DNA from: Planctomicrobium sp051466335
GTDB taxonomy: Bacteria; Planctomycetota; Planctomycetia; Planctomycetales; Planctomycetaceae
Direction of reading: 5' to 3'
Assembly: GCF_051466335.1 (NCBI RefSeq)
Contig: NZ_CP195793.1
Location: forward strand, 62,001 to 126,000
DNA length: 64,000 nt
This document shows positions 52,693 through 62,349 of the stretch, piece after piece (within the stretch, counting starts at the first letter, position 1; every line of letters starts with the position of its first letter). The notes under the pieces were generated by a model. That model was not told the origin of the DNA, made no database searches, and saw only the letters and a program-made list of their open reading frames with translations. The position numbers and the translations under genes were made by a program.

Positions 52693-52711
52693 AAGCCGTC
52701 AGAGACGGCTT
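52693..52711 (-). terminator. Rho-independent terminator, minus strand
   Basis: AAGCCGTC-AGA-GACGGCTT; read on the minus strand the hairpin is followed by TTTTTCTGTTTG. It would stop transcription arriving from the 53-kb side before the DDE transposase. Confidence 0.7.
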
Positions 52712-52754
52712 GTGGCAAGAGGAAGATTTGATGCGGGGAGCGGCTAAAGGCCGC

Positions 52755-52788
52755 ATGCTCCGGCTCATGCAGAAATGCCATTCAGGCA
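52755..52788. repeat. 34-bp repeat, copy 2
   Basis: Matches 32654-32687 at 33 of 34 positions. Flanks differ completely on both sides, so only this short block is shared. Confidence 0.8.
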
Positions 52789-53180
52789 AGTGAGAACATC
52801 CGCTCTGTCACAGATGTTGTCACTAAATCCTTGCTAAAGGATGGAATCCTTAGCAAAATATGGAAATTCTGGAAACGCCGAGATGCGTTTCGTAGCGAGC
52901 GGAAACTCTTGTGGATTAAGCCTTTTAGCGGAATTTCAGCACCCTGCCCCCGAAGACCTACGGAACCGTTCCTGAAAGAGATTGTCAAGCGGGAGAGAGT
53001 TTTCCTGGTGTGAGTCTGTAAATCGAGCGGCAAAGTTCTGGGCTTTGTTTCGAAGTTCATGTTCTGTGGGCTGGATTGCGTTTTGTCTTGAGTGATCATC
53101 TCACCGGTTGTCGTTGCTACGGGATGTTGCAATCGTTCTTGTCGGATGCGATTGCTCCACACACATTCCTTCGCGAGGCA

Positions 53181-53203
53181 CGATCCATGAGAATCATGGA
53201 TCG
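53181..53203. repeat. Perfect 10-bp hairpin near the IS110 gene
   Basis: CGATCCATGA-GAA-TCATGGATCG, about 260 nt past the transposase stop on the minus strand. May belong to the IS end. Confidence 0.4.
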
Positions 53204-53462
53204 CTCTGCTGCATTGAGCAGACGCAAAATTATCGAGATGCGAATTCCTCTCCGAAAAGCCTACTCCATTCAAAGGGACGTGCCTGCCTGCTGGACCTGT
53301 TCGTGATCAGCAGCGACATCCACGGTTCCGTACGAGTTGGACTGATCGGGAGGGATCTCAGGCGATGTCACTCACCTGGATCGAACAACCGGGGTGGACC
53401 TGGAAGTAATTGGTCTCCTTTGATTCAGGTTGGAAGGATGATGACGCATCGATTCTGTCTGC

Positions 53463-54530
53463 TCAGGCTGTGGCAATGGCTCGACACTCAAAGTAACTTT
53501 GCTGCTTGCTGAGGATGTGCCAGATCACCGTGGCCAGCTTCCGCATCACCGCCACCCGGGCCACGCCACTTCCCCGTCGTCTCTTGAGCTTCTTGTACCA
53601 TTCCCGAAGACGTCCGTCTTTGCGGAGCACCTGATACGTCACCTGGGCCAGCAGCCAGCGGGCTGTGTTGTTGCCCGCTTTGGTGATTCTCCCCAGCCGC
53701 TGGTTGTTCTCTCCGCTGTTGCGGCAGCCCGGAGTCAGCCCCCAGTAGTTCGCCAGACTTCTGGCTCGCGGAAATCGCTGCACATCGCCGATCCCAGCGG
53801 CGAGCGAAATGGCTGTGAACGCTCCGATCCCCGGCATGGTCTTCAGGAGTTGGGCATTGGGGTTGTCGCGGCCTCGCTGGGCGATGAGCTGCTCCAGTTC
53901 CAGCAACCTCTCCTGGATCTGCCTCAGGTCCGCCAGCAGAAAGTTCATCTCCAGTCGATCAATCTCTGGTAAACAAATCTCTCGCAGCCAGGCGATGGCC
54001 TTCATGGTCGGAAAGGTTTTTGTAGGAAGTTCCCATTGCAGATTGTGTCGCCGCAGGATGTGCTTGATCTTGTTGACCAGCTGCGTCTGAGCCTGACCGG
54101 CCTCCTTCCGCAACGTGCTGAGCTTGCGGTTCTCCTGCTCAGAAGTGCTGCAGATGTTGACCTGCCGCAACCCGCGAACGGGCTTGCCCTCCAGAAACCG
54201 ATCACGGTTGACCCACAGCAGTTCACTTAGCGATGCAGCATCGCGTCGATCGGTCTTACAGCGTTTGCGTTCCTCCGGCTGAATGAGGATCACCTTGTGA
54301 CAGCGGTAATCCCGCAGCATCCGGATCAGCCAGTCGTTGAAGCCACAGACTTCCACGACTGCGATGAACTGTTCTTCAAGCTGCGCACACCGCCGGGTGA
54401 GCTGATCAAAGAACTCGAGGACCTTCTCTGGCTGCGTGGACACCTGCCGTGCGAGAAGAACATCACCCGCCTGGTCACGGAGTGAGACAGTCAGCTGACG
54501 GGCATGTTGATCGATTCCAAGAAAGAGCAT
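53463..54530 (-). CDS. IS110-family transposase (355 aa)
   Basis: DEDD transposase/recombinase. MLFLGIDQHARQLTVSLRD supplies the first Asp of the RuvC-like domain, followed by FIAVVEVCGFNDWLIRML (Glu) and RCKTDRRDAASLSELLW (Asp pair). The C-terminal Transposase_20 part has LKTMPGIGAFTAISLAAGIG, then YWGLTPGCRNSGENNQRLG, the serine-containing region. AGGAG precedes ATG 54530; upstream Met codons are outside the family. Full length. IS110 elements carry a non-coding bridge RNA beside this gene. Confidence 0.93.
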   Translation of the reverse strand: MLFLGIDQHARQLTVSLRDQAGDVLLARQVSTQPEKVLEFFDQLTRRCAQLEEQFIAVVEVCGFNDWLIRMLRDYRCHKVILIQPEERKRCKTDRRDAASLSELLWVNRDRFLEGKPVRGLRQVNICSTSEQENRKLSTLRKEAGQAQTQLVNKIKHILRRHNLQWELPTKTFPTMKAIAWLREICLPEIDRLEMNFLLADLRQIQERLLELEQLIAQRGRDNPNAQLLKTMPGIGAFTAISLAAGIGDVQRFPRARSLANYWGLTPGCRNSGENNQRLGRITKAGNNTARWLLAQVTYQVLRKDGRLREWYKKLKRRRGSGVARVAVMRKLATVIWHILSKQQSYFECRAIATA

Positions 54531-54782
54531 GCGAGGATCTCCTGTGAGAAAAGGATTGGAACACCCCCACACTGGAAAATCCCACCCCCAATAGCAACTC
54601 TTTCATCGATATCAAAGGGAAATGCCCACTCAATAACCGCGGTCGATTTCAACGAAATGTTAAAGTGAGAGCATAGATTTTTTTGGGGCCGTCAATCTCA
54701 ATGGCAATAAACATTTTGGAACGATATCGCTCGACTTAAACAATTATTTCCGATATGCACCGCCAGTCGTACAACAATTATT
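54531..54782 (-). ncRNA. Possible IS110 bridge RNA region
   Basis: 252 nt of non-coding, AT-rich DNA upstream of the IS110 transposase. In the IS110 group the bridge RNA that pairs with donor and target DNA is transcribed from this upstream end. I infer the location from the gene; the RNA fold and the element end were not worked out. Confidence 0.35.
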
Positions 54783-55250
54783 CTATGGCCCGTCATATCC
54801 CGGTCCCCAGAACCAAAGCTCTCCTGAATTTCGATCCAATTGACCCAGCTCACTTGGTTTCAGAGAAGAATGACGAGGGGAGACGCTGAAGTCTTCGCAA
54901 CCATTCAGCCATGAAGAAAAGGCATCGATCAAGACTGGAAGGCCGATATTCGTCATTTGTACGCTCGCAATACCACCCTCACACTGAATGTGCATTACCC
55001 TCAATTCCTCGCTTTGAGGGACGAACCTCAACTTCAGCGTATTAATAGATTTTTTTCGGCAACACGCAGCGAAAGTGAGAGTCAGACTGGAGGGGCAGGC
55101 AGTGCCTTTCAGTTCTCGCAGCGCATCAAGAAGTTGACCACCGATGCTAGGCACCTCGTGAAACATGCAAAGTGATGGTTGCGTGAGACCAAGCTTCCGC
55201 TCATGGACCCAGATATCAACTTCGAGGTTTTCATATACGGATTTCACCAT
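54783..55250 (-). CDS. Probable immunity protein for the Rhs toxin tip (155 aa)
   Basis: Unrecognised soluble protein (YENLEVDIWVHERKLGL, then LLDALRELKGTACPSSLTL, then NGCEDFSVSPRHSSLKPS). It follows the Rhs C-terminal fragment on the same strand, the standard place for an immunity gene, and its alpha/beta make-up and low similarity to known families are typical of immunity proteins. The gap of 252 nt is longer than usual. ATG 55250 preferred over a TTG at 55262. Confidence 0.55.
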   Translation of the reverse strand: MVKSVYENLEVDIWVHERKLGLTQPSLCMFHEVPSIGGQLLDALRELKGTACPSSLTLTFAACCRKKSINTLKLRFVPQSEELRVMHIQCEGGIASVQMTNIGLPVLIDAFSSWLNGCEDFSVSPRHSSLKPSELGQLDRNSGELWFWGPGYDGP

Positions 55251-55502
55251 GCGGCTAACCAAAGAAGTGTTGACAAATGCTGTAGTTTCTTACCTCTGGG
55301 CATGTGTTCACTGTTTAAGAAGTGGACAGCTTCGGTGAGGCACCTGCACACTCAAGGGGCATTGCTCAAAACAATTCAAATTCACATATATTGCAATGAG
55401 GCTATGCCAAACTCTCCCCTGCATGAATTGCGGATGCGTAAAATGCCGCCCCGCATGCTTCCTATTGTTTCTATAGGTTTTGACGCAACTTCATGTATCC
55501 TT

Positions 55503-56381
55503 TTACTTTGAACTGCCGAAGAACTCCTCTTCTGAATACGTCTCAATAATCTCTCCATCTTGCCAAAGTGCAATCGAAAGTACAGTGCCATCGGCATCAA
55601 ATGAAATCGACAATGCAGGAACTCCGTTCTTGTCTCGAATTGTAACAACGTATCCGATGAGTTCTTTTTCTATCTGACGGCTAATCTCACGGCCGACGTC
55701 CCCTCCCATCGCGAGTAGTTCTCCAGGGTTGACCCAATCTGCCAGTGCAAGCCAACTATCTTCGCCACACCAGTAGCTGAATGTGCATGCATTGGCGATA
55801 CTTGGACCTGGATAAGGATTTGTATACGTTTCAGTTACTGATACCGAAAAATCCGAATCGATTGCGGCGTCTGCACCAGACGACAGCAACAAAGTAGCGA
55901 GGCCACCGTAGAAAATATGTCGATTCGGAATCTTGTCAAATTGAATGTGTCGTGTTCCGGTTCCAATTACTTCGCCGAGTAAATTGCGTATTTGATGCCC
56001 AAGATGTGTTCCGCCTTTTAAAATCTCGCCTGTGGCCTTCGGTCCGCCGAGGTTGTTTTGAATTATATTGCCCACCTTCAGAGCAGCTTGACGGCCTCCA
56101 GTAACAAGCACATCGAGCCCTTCACGTGCGCATTTTCCGGCAAAAAGTTTGGCAGCTTGCTGTTCCGTGAGAATGACTTCGACTCGGACTAACTTACCGC
56201 CAACTCGCCGAACAACCCATCCGATAGCCTTTGCCTTGCCTAACCCGCTTGGGTCGATGTCGTTCACTGGATTGTTCGCGACGTATCGCAATGAGTTGAC
56301 TAATTCGATTTCGATTCCAGGGAGGATCGATTCGGCAGTTTCGGTTGATTGGCTCGAGAAAGCAGGTTTTCCACTGATCAT
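55503..56381 (-). CDS. Rhs-core remnant with C-terminal toxin domain (292 aa)
   Basis: Residues ~25-47 (IELVNSLRYVANNPVNDIDP, SGLG) are the closing motif of the Rhs/YD-repeat core, after which polymorphic toxin domains begin. The remaining ~245 residues are a domain I cannot name: GGTHLGHQIRNLLGEVIGTG, a possible hydrophobic helix (IFYGGLATLLLSSGADAA), then SYWCGEDSWLALADWVNP and a beta-rich end. The Rhs shell is missing, so only the tip remains, but it has its own ATG and ribosome site (GGGAGC), which is typical of displaced orphan toxin tips. Confidence 0.75.
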   Translation of the reverse strand: MISGKPAFSSQSTETAESILPGIEIELVNSLRYVANNPVNDIDPSGLGKAKAIGWVVRRVGGKLVRVEVILTEQQAAKLFAGKCAREGLDVLVTGGRQAALKVGNIIQNNLGGPKATGEILKGGTHLGHQIRNLLGEVIGTGTRHIQFDKIPNRHIFYGGLATLLLSSGADAAIDSDFSVSVTETYTNPYPGPSIANACTFSYWCGEDSWLALADWVNPGELLAMGGDVGREISRQIEKELIGYVVTIRDKNGVPALSISFDADGTVLSIALWQDGEIIETYSEEEFFGSSK

Positions 56382-56429
56382 TTTGAAGCTCCCTGATTAA
56401 TGATGTGATTTCTGCGATGAGAAATGGTT

Positions 56430-57392
56430 TCAGTCAATCATTCGAGCAGTAGATGGCTCAGGCTTTTTGTTCATCTTTTGCGTGAGAATCCCCGTCAACC
56501 GGTTACAGGCTGCCTGGTAAAGTTGGGCATTCGATTCTTTGCACCACTCGGGGATTTGCCACAGTCGGGGATCAGGATCGTGTATGCCATACCGATTCGC
56601 TGCGTCTTGCTTCGCATGTTCGAACATCGAGGCAATGATCCACTCGTTGTGGAAGAAATAGTCCAGCGGGTCCAGCTGACAGGCATGATAAAGTGCATTG
56701 ACTGCGTCTGAGGGGCGGAGATTCCACAACAGACAGATTCCCCGGAGATGCAGAAATAGGGCAAGTTCCTGACGCGGCGTCAAATCTGTGAGAAAAAGAC
56801 CACCTTGAAGTGCCCTCGGATAGATCGGTAACGGCCAAGTGTGATAGTGCTGATCGGGTGTTCGATAATAGCCCTGATTGGTGGCTTCAATGTTGAACCG
56901 TTCGCCATCAGATCCCACCCAGCGACAGAAAAGATGGGCTCTGGTCTTCACCAGCCGGATTGGATAGCCGAGCCGTCTGCCGATTGCAGTAAAGATGACC
57001 GGCGCAGTACAACACGTCGCCGGATCTCCAGTCAATAAGACTCCATGTATGAAATGAAGACTTGAGTTGCTGCCGTCATAGATATTATCGGGATCGAGGC
57101 ACTCCGTGTTCAACGTCAAGCCAACATGGCGGTAAAGTACCGAAAACATTGTAAGAATTCGGTATTCTGCTTCTGAGAGGTCATCGCACATCGGAAACTT
57201 GGAGCGATCTCTCAGGGCGTTGTTTATTCCTCGTTGAACGAGAGCGGTCCACGACTCAAGCACTCGCAAACATGCCGGAATGTCCACAATTTCGGACCCC
57301 GGAAGTTCAACGGCACTGTCCAGAGAGATCTCAGCGATGTCTCGGTGTGAGAGTTGTTCGTTACTGAGCGAACACAAATTCGCGTAGTCCAT
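56430..57392 (-). CDS. Transglutaminase-like superfamily protein (320 aa)
   Basis: The core ALLxGDPATCCTAPVIFTAI-like stretch (LTGDPATCCTAPVIFTAIGR) has the nucleophile Cys of the transglutaminase fold; HLFCRWVGSDGERFNIEATN supplies His and the acidic partner. The C-terminal ~100 residues are helical with TPR-like spacing (DAVNALYHACQLDPLDYFF). Role unknown: perhaps peptide cleavage or cross-linking, cytoplasmic as no signal peptide is seen. Start set at 57392 (MDYANLCSLS, GGGG upstream). Not obviously linked to either neighbour. Confidence 0.7.
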   Translation of the reverse strand: MDYANLCSLSNEQLSHRDIAEISLDSAVELPGSEIVDIPACLRVLESWTALVQRGINNALRDRSKFPMCDDLSEAEYRILTMFSVLYRHVGLTLNTECLDPDNIYDGSNSSLHFIHGVLLTGDPATCCTAPVIFTAIGRRLGYPIRLVKTRAHLFCRWVGSDGERFNIEATNQGYYRTPDQHYHTWPLPIYPRALQGGLFLTDLTPRQELALFLHLRGICLLWNLRPSDAVNALYHACQLDPLDYFFHNEWIIASMFEHAKQDAANRYGIHDPDPRLWQIPEWCKESNAQLYQAACNRLTGILTQKMNKKPEPSTARMID

Positions 57393-57598
57393 GAGATTGC
57401 CCCAATCAACACGGAACCTGACCAGCATGATTGTACAGTTGCAGCCACTCAAGATCAAACGCTTAATCTAACATCATGAGATGAAGTGCATTCTTTCCAT
57501 TTCTACCGAGGCACCACGTGGTGGTGAGGAAAGTGGTTTCGATGTCCACAACCATGCGAAATTCCGGGATTCTTCGACTGAGTTGGGATTGAGGAATG

Positions 57599-58537
57599 TC
57601 ATTCAACCAGCTTGCGTTTTGATGCCCCAACAGCTGTCCTCCCCGGGCGGATCACGATTCCGCCGTTTACGTCTTCCAGATCCAGTCCCGGGAACACGGC
57701 CTGCACTTTGCGGAGGGCGGTTTTGGCGCGGCGTTTGAAGTCCTTGACGTCGGAATAGTCGCCGCCGAACTGTTTCATCAGCCCGCGCCAGGGGATGAAC
57801 GTTTCTCTTCCGTCCTGATTGATCCGGAACGTGCGGTAGGTGCTCCACGCATACAGATCGAGGGCGAGGGGGGATTTCTTGAGGGCATAGAGCGCCCGTA
57901 AATCCACCGGAACGGGGGCAGCGGTGATGGCATCGAAGAAGCTTTCTCCCAGTTCGATCCAGCTGCCAAACAGGCTTCCCTGCTCTGGCATGCGGTGGCT
58001 CCACCAGAGTTCCCCTTTGGGGGCAACCGGCATGTCGAGCCATTGCTGGCCGAAGCGGTCGCCATCTTCAAGCTTGAGTTCAAAGCTGATCTTGGCCCGG
58101 AACAGCCGTTCCATCTGGTTCTTGAGGCGGCCGATGTTTCCCTGTCGTCCACCGGTGGGGGAAAGATCCAGCTGCCGCATGAACGAACTGAGCGAATCCC
58201 CCAGCAGGATCTTGCGGTCCTGTTTGCGGACTGCTTCGGTCGTGATCCAGAACAGGAGCAGGCGGGGGATGGTGCCATACGGCAGTCCCAGGCAACGGGT
58301 CTTTCCGGTGTCGGGATCGAGCACCCAGTCCGGTTTGATGGTCAGCGTCAGGTTCCCATTGGAACGGCCCCAGACGGGAATGTCGCCGGGATTGCTGTGC
58401 GGAAGCGTCACCTGCACCAGATCCCGGGCCATGAACGCCTTGTCCCGGTCGTCGGGGTTTGGATCGAGATGGATCAGCTCCGCTGCCCGGACGATCCGCC
58501 GGGTTTCCATGCCTGATTTTCCGGAATCGAGGAGCAT
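57599..58537 (-). CDS. repA: Plasmid RepA-type replication protein (312 aa)
   Basis: Second replication protein of the window. LPYGTIPRLLLFWITTEAVR, then LGDSLSSFMRQLDLSPTGGR and FFDAITAAPVPVDLRALYAL, then LALDLYAWSTYRTFRINQDG match the plasmid-encoded RepA family (winged-helix initiator of broad-host plasmids). Different family from the RPA-type protein at 9.2 kb. It starts 3 nt after the RHH gene, so replication and partition genes form one operon (parA-RHH-rep). No clear iterons were noticed nearby. Confidence 0.88.
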   Translation of the reverse strand: MLLDSGKSGMETRRIVRAAELIHLDPNPDDRDKAFMARDLVQVTLPHSNPGDIPVWGRSNGNLTLTIKPDWVLDPDTGKTRCLGLPYGTIPRLLLFWITTEAVRKQDRKILLGDSLSSFMRQLDLSPTGGRQGNIGRLKNQMERLFRAKISFELKLEDGDRFGQQWLDMPVAPKGELWWSHRMPEQGSLFGSWIELGESFFDAITAAPVPVDLRALYALKKSPLALDLYAWSTYRTFRINQDGRETFIPWRGLMKQFGGDYSDVKDFKRRAKTALRKVQAVFPGLDLEDVNGGIVIRPGRTAVGASKRKLVE

Positions 58538-58540
58538 GGC

Positions 58541-58774
58541 TCAGACCGGGAAATCGGGATCGCTGTACTTGTCCAGATACTCGGTGGCGGCCCGGATGAT
58601 GATCGACGTCAGCGTGACATGGCGCCCTTCGGCAATCGCCTGCAGCTTGAGCTGGCGGTGCAGGCTCTCCGGGATCAGCAGGTTGAGCCGGGCCGACTCT
58701 TCGCGGACCGCTTCATCAATGGCGGCCTGCTTTCGCTCGTCGGTGCGGCGGGATGCTTTGACTTTGAGACTCAT
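58541..58774 (-). CDS. ParG-like RHH partition protein, set B (77 aa)
   Basis: Basic N-terminus (SLKVKASRRTDERKQAAID), then a ribbon-helix-helix (ESARLNLLIPESLHRQLKLQ, then VTLTSIIIRAATEYLDKYS). Partner of the ParA at 58716. Its ATG (GGAGG upstream) lies 59 nt inside the end of parA, in a different frame, a longer overlap than the 4 nt of set A. Confidence 0.85.
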   Translation of the reverse strand: MSLKVKASRRTDERKQAAIDEAVREESARLNLLIPESLHRQLKLQAIAEGRHVTLTSIIIRAATEYLDKYSDPDFPV

Positions 58775-59405
58775 TGAGGACCTCCAATAACTCCTTCTTG
58801 ATTTTGATGATTTCCTTGGCGGCCGGTCCGTGCGGTTCGGACTGGAACACCGTTTTTCCTCCGGCAGCCGAGGTGGGATAGACCACCCGCTGGGAGGTGC
58901 CTGTGTCGAGCACCGGGATCTGGTATTCGGACAGGGCTTTGACGACGTCCGTGGAGAGCCGTGTTTTCTTGATGAGGCGACTGATGACGAACGCTGCTGC
59001 CGGTTGGCCGTTGGTCACTTCCCGGCGGGCCAGGATGATGTCCACCAGATCGGCGCAGGCCCAGATGTCGTACGGCGATGGCTGCACGGGGATCAGCACC
59101 AGATCTGCCGCTTTCACGGCAGCGGCAGACAACCGGGCAATCTGCGGAGCCCCATCGATGACGACATAATCGTATCCCTTCGAGACTGCCTGCAGATCTT
59201 TGGCGAGTGTTTCCCGATCCAGTCCAATCACCGGGATCAGTTCGCCCCCGTTGACTTCGTTCCAGTCCCGCAGCGATCCCTGCGGATCGGCATCCACCAG
59301 CAGCACCTTGCAGCCATCCAGCACGAGGGCATGGGCCAAGTTCGTGGCAATTGTGGTTTTGCCGGCTCCGCCTTTCTGATTGAGAACTGCAATCGTTCTG
59401 GTCAT
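58716..59405 (-). CDS. parA: ParA partition ATPase, set B (229 aa)
   Basis: VLNQKGGAGKTTIATNLAHA (deviant Walker A), then VLLVDADPQGSLRDW, then VVIDGAPQIARLS and VLIPVQPSPYDIWAC. Same short type Ib form as set A but clearly diverged (about 40-50% identity by eye). First gene of the parA-RHH-rep operon. The C-terminal 20 residues overlap the RHH gene. Having two different ParAs avoids incompatibility between two fused replicons. Confidence 0.92.
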   Translation of the reverse strand: MTRTIAVLNQKGGAGKTTIATNLAHALVLDGCKVLLVDADPQGSLRDWNEVNGGELIPVIGLDRETLAKDLQAVSKGYDYVVIDGAPQIARLSAAAVKAADLVLIPVQPSPYDIWACADLVDIILARREVTNGQPAAAFVISRLIKKTRLSTDVVKALSEYQIPVLDTGTSQRVVYPTSAAGGKTVFQSEPHGPAAKEIIKIKKELLEVLNESQSQSIPPHRRAKAGRH

Positions 59406-59687
59406 GTTCCCCCGATGAAGTGGTACAGCGATGCACGCTGCGTCATTTCTTCATCGGTAGCACGGCAAAAGCAGGAACCCAATGGTGAACTTCGGGACGA
59501 GGGGAGTTGTCCACAGGACGTTGAATGGTCGGTCCTGCATGTCGATCAATCAGGACCAGGCGCAAGCCTTCGGCTCGGGCTCAGCAAACGGGGTGTGCCC
59601 CTGTGTTCGCTCGACCGCGATCGGCCTCAGCTGTGGTGCAGGCCGATGCGACGGCGAGGCGAACGGGGCCAGCCGGGATGCTGAACT

Positions 59688-62349
59688 TCAGGGAGAGGAA
59701 CTGCCGGTGCGTTCTTCCAGACGGCGAAGGCGGGTTTCCAGCGTGTCGATCTGGTTCTCCAGCCGTTCGATCGTCTGCTGCTGGGATTGGATTTCCGTCT
59801 GCTGTTCCTGAACAGCCCGGATCAGCGGAGCAATCAGGCCGATGTAGTTGATGGATTTCGTGCCGATCTCATCGCTAGCCGTCCGCACCAGATCGGGGAA
59901 CAGCGGTTCAACATCCTGGGCGATCAGGCCGAGTTCGGTTTTGGTCTCCCCCTGCATCACAAACGAGACCGGTTGCAACGCCGTGATCTTCACCAGCTGA
60001 TCAGCGAGGGGAACGATGTTCTCCTTCAGCCTGCGATCCGAAATGTCCTGAATCTCCCCCGTAATACTGAATGTCACCCACGACGTCGAGAGCCGTCTGA
60101 GGCGTGGATTTGCCGATGGCAAGGTGCCCCGCAGAAGAAAACACGGCCAATGCGGTTCCATTGTCATTCTGCCATTCGGTCAGGTTGGCGGTTTGGGAGA
60201 TATATCCGCGGAAAATCGCTCCTTTGGCTGCCGCAGAAGACGCATTCGCATGCAGCATGGCTTCAGGGGCTTGCGAACCAATGCCGACCTGCCCACCCGC
60301 AGCCATCCGGACTTTTTCCACGCCTTCGACCGAAAAACCGATTGAATCGGATGTCGGGAAAAACATTCCTTCTGTATGGGGTGAGGAAACCGTAGAGTTT
60401 GCGCGAAATATCGGGACAGCCGCAGAACCTCCGTTAGAGGGGCCGACAAACTGAGATCCATAAACGGTATTGCTTACTCGCACTACGCCGGATACATCAA
60501 GATTGAACTGAGGCGCCGCCACGCCGATACCAACATACCCTGCGCTGCTATAGACAAACCCAGCCGTACCTGCCGAATTCTGGATTTCCATCAAATTCGC
60601 CGTTTGCGATGCTGCCCCCTGGACGATGAGCCCCTTTGCACCCGCCGAGGCGGCGTTGATATGCAACATCGATAGAGGCGACGATGTGCCAATGCCAGTT
60701 TGCCCATTCTCCTGGATCCTGAACAATTCGACGAGATTGAGCGATGTTTGCGTCGCGGCATTCTTGTTGACGGCAAAATACTCTTGCGTTGATGTGTTCG
60801 TGGCATCGATGTTGATGAGAACTTTATTTTGCGCTGCAAGCAGGCCAGTGGCGGAAAAGAGGATATCTGGAGAGAAAGAGGTGTTGTTTGTACCGTAGAG
60901 CTTCATCGCCCAAGAAGAATCTGCGGCGCTATTTTTTATTTCCATATCCCCAACGACATCCAGTGTGGATTTCGGTGTCGCCGTCCCAATCCCCACTTTG
61001 CCGTCTGCCGTGATGCGCATCCTTTCAAGAACCGACGAACCGGCATTGAACGTGATTGATCCGTCGGTATTTTTCAGGGAAAGATTGTTCGCCTGATTCG
61101 GATAGGATGAACCGTAATGGGCCAGATACCCGCCGTAGCCTCCCTGATCACCCATCAGGCGCACCGTCGTATGAGTCGCGGGATTGTTCGAATCCAGCAA
61201 GACACCAGTATCAGAACCATCCTGCTTGACATGAATCTTCGCCGTGGGATTTTGCGTGCCGATTCCAAGCCTTCCCATGCTGCTCCAGACAAAATTAGAT
61301 ATTCCCGCCAGAGCAGAGTTGTTGTTGAAAATGATCGCACGGTCCGGCCCCTGCGCGAAATTTCCGCTCCTCACCGAGGCCGCCGTAAAGCAGTTCAGGC
61401 CGTTTTCGTCGCAATATTGCGACGCGCCCGCGGCCCCCTCGACATCAACCTTGAGCGAGGACGATGGATTGGGTGTGCCGATGCCGACAGAGGCATCAAC
61501 GATGAAACTGCCGGGTGTACGGATGACATTGGCGGCATTTCGATAGAGATACGTCTCTACAACGCTTGAAGAGATGTCGGTGGTCGTATTGGCCCAACCA
61601 ATACGCATATCGGATTGTACCTGCAAGACGCCGGAACTTGTAAACAGGAAATTATCGCTTCCCGTATTCGTGCCCACAAAGAAGTCCGTTCCTACAGTAG
61701 TGGAGTTTCCGAAAGTCATCGCCGCTCCCGAGGCATCGACAAAGGTTGCGCCGCTGCCGCCACCGGCGCCTGTCGTTCTTTTGAAATACAACTGGTTAAA
61801 GCTGTCGCTCTCAATATGCAAAGGATATGATGGCGACGCTGTGCCGATCCCCACCTTCCCCGTGCTGGTGTAGACAAAGGTGCCCACCCCCGCCAGCGCG
61901 GAGGAACTGTTAAACTGAATCGCTCTTTCCGGTCCGGCGACTGTTGTGGAGCCCGTCATCCCCTGCCAGGTCGATCCATTACAGATCTGCATCCCACTGG
62001 ATGTACTGTTCCATCTCAGCCCCCCCTTGCGATCAGCATCGCAATTCAAACCGGTCGTTTCCCCGACGATCACTTCTCCGCCAATGTGCAGAGGTGCCTT
62101 GGGAGACGCCTGTTTGACACCGACGTTGGCAGTCGCATCAAACTCCAGCACCCGTGTCCAGGCGGAGCCGTTGCAGATGAGGGTATAAGCAGTTCCGGAG
62201 GTCTCGGGCCCCCCCGTGCGGCGGAACTGATGTTGTTCCGCAGGGCTGCAGGGATCACCAGCGATGATCTCCGCGAAAGCCAGTTGAGGAATGGCTACAA
62301 ACGCGAGACCCCAGAGCCACCGGCGTAATTTGTCTGATTTCCCTGTCAT
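59688..62349 (-). pseudogene. Exported S74 fibre, copy B, frameshifted (would be 886 aa)
   Basis: Start 62349 (AGGAAGG upstream) with a signal peptide (KLRRWLWGLAFVAIPQLAFA). Same modules as copy A but fewer: GPERAIQFNSSSALAGVGTF, VGIGTASP, QYCDENGLNCF linkers, then GPDRAIIFNNNSALAG. No YadA-like head block. At 60056-60060 (CCCCC on the plus strand) one extra base ends the long frame at 60001; in the other frame the S74 domain follows intact: GEIQDISDRRLKENI, then LGLIAQDVEPLFPDLVRTA and a coiled coil to 59688. Copy A reads GDITDVSDRRLKKDI through the same place. Truncation would remove the trimerising chaperone. Could be decay, phase variation or a sequencing error. Confidence 0.85.

Larger units (their letters stand above)
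52553..53462. other. Gene-free stretch between two transposase genes
   Basis: About 900 nt with no supported gene. It holds a minus-strand terminator-like hairpin (52693), the second copy of the 34-bp repeat (52755) and a hairpin CGATCCATGA-GAA-TCATGGATCG (53181-53203). Probably insertion debris. Confidence 0.5.

Noticed and set aside
52693..52711. Terminal inverted repeat of the DDE insertion element
   Set aside because: The hairpin has a T-run on one side and no matching copy at the other end of the transposase, so it is a terminator.
51794..52747. A 317-codon plus-strand frame over the DDE transposase
   Set aside because: Antisense to the transposase catalytic core with its D,D35E residues.
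52782..53273. A 163-codon minus-strand frame between the transposases
   Set aside because: Low-quality composition with no start signal; the region carries repeats and hairpins typical of insertion debris.
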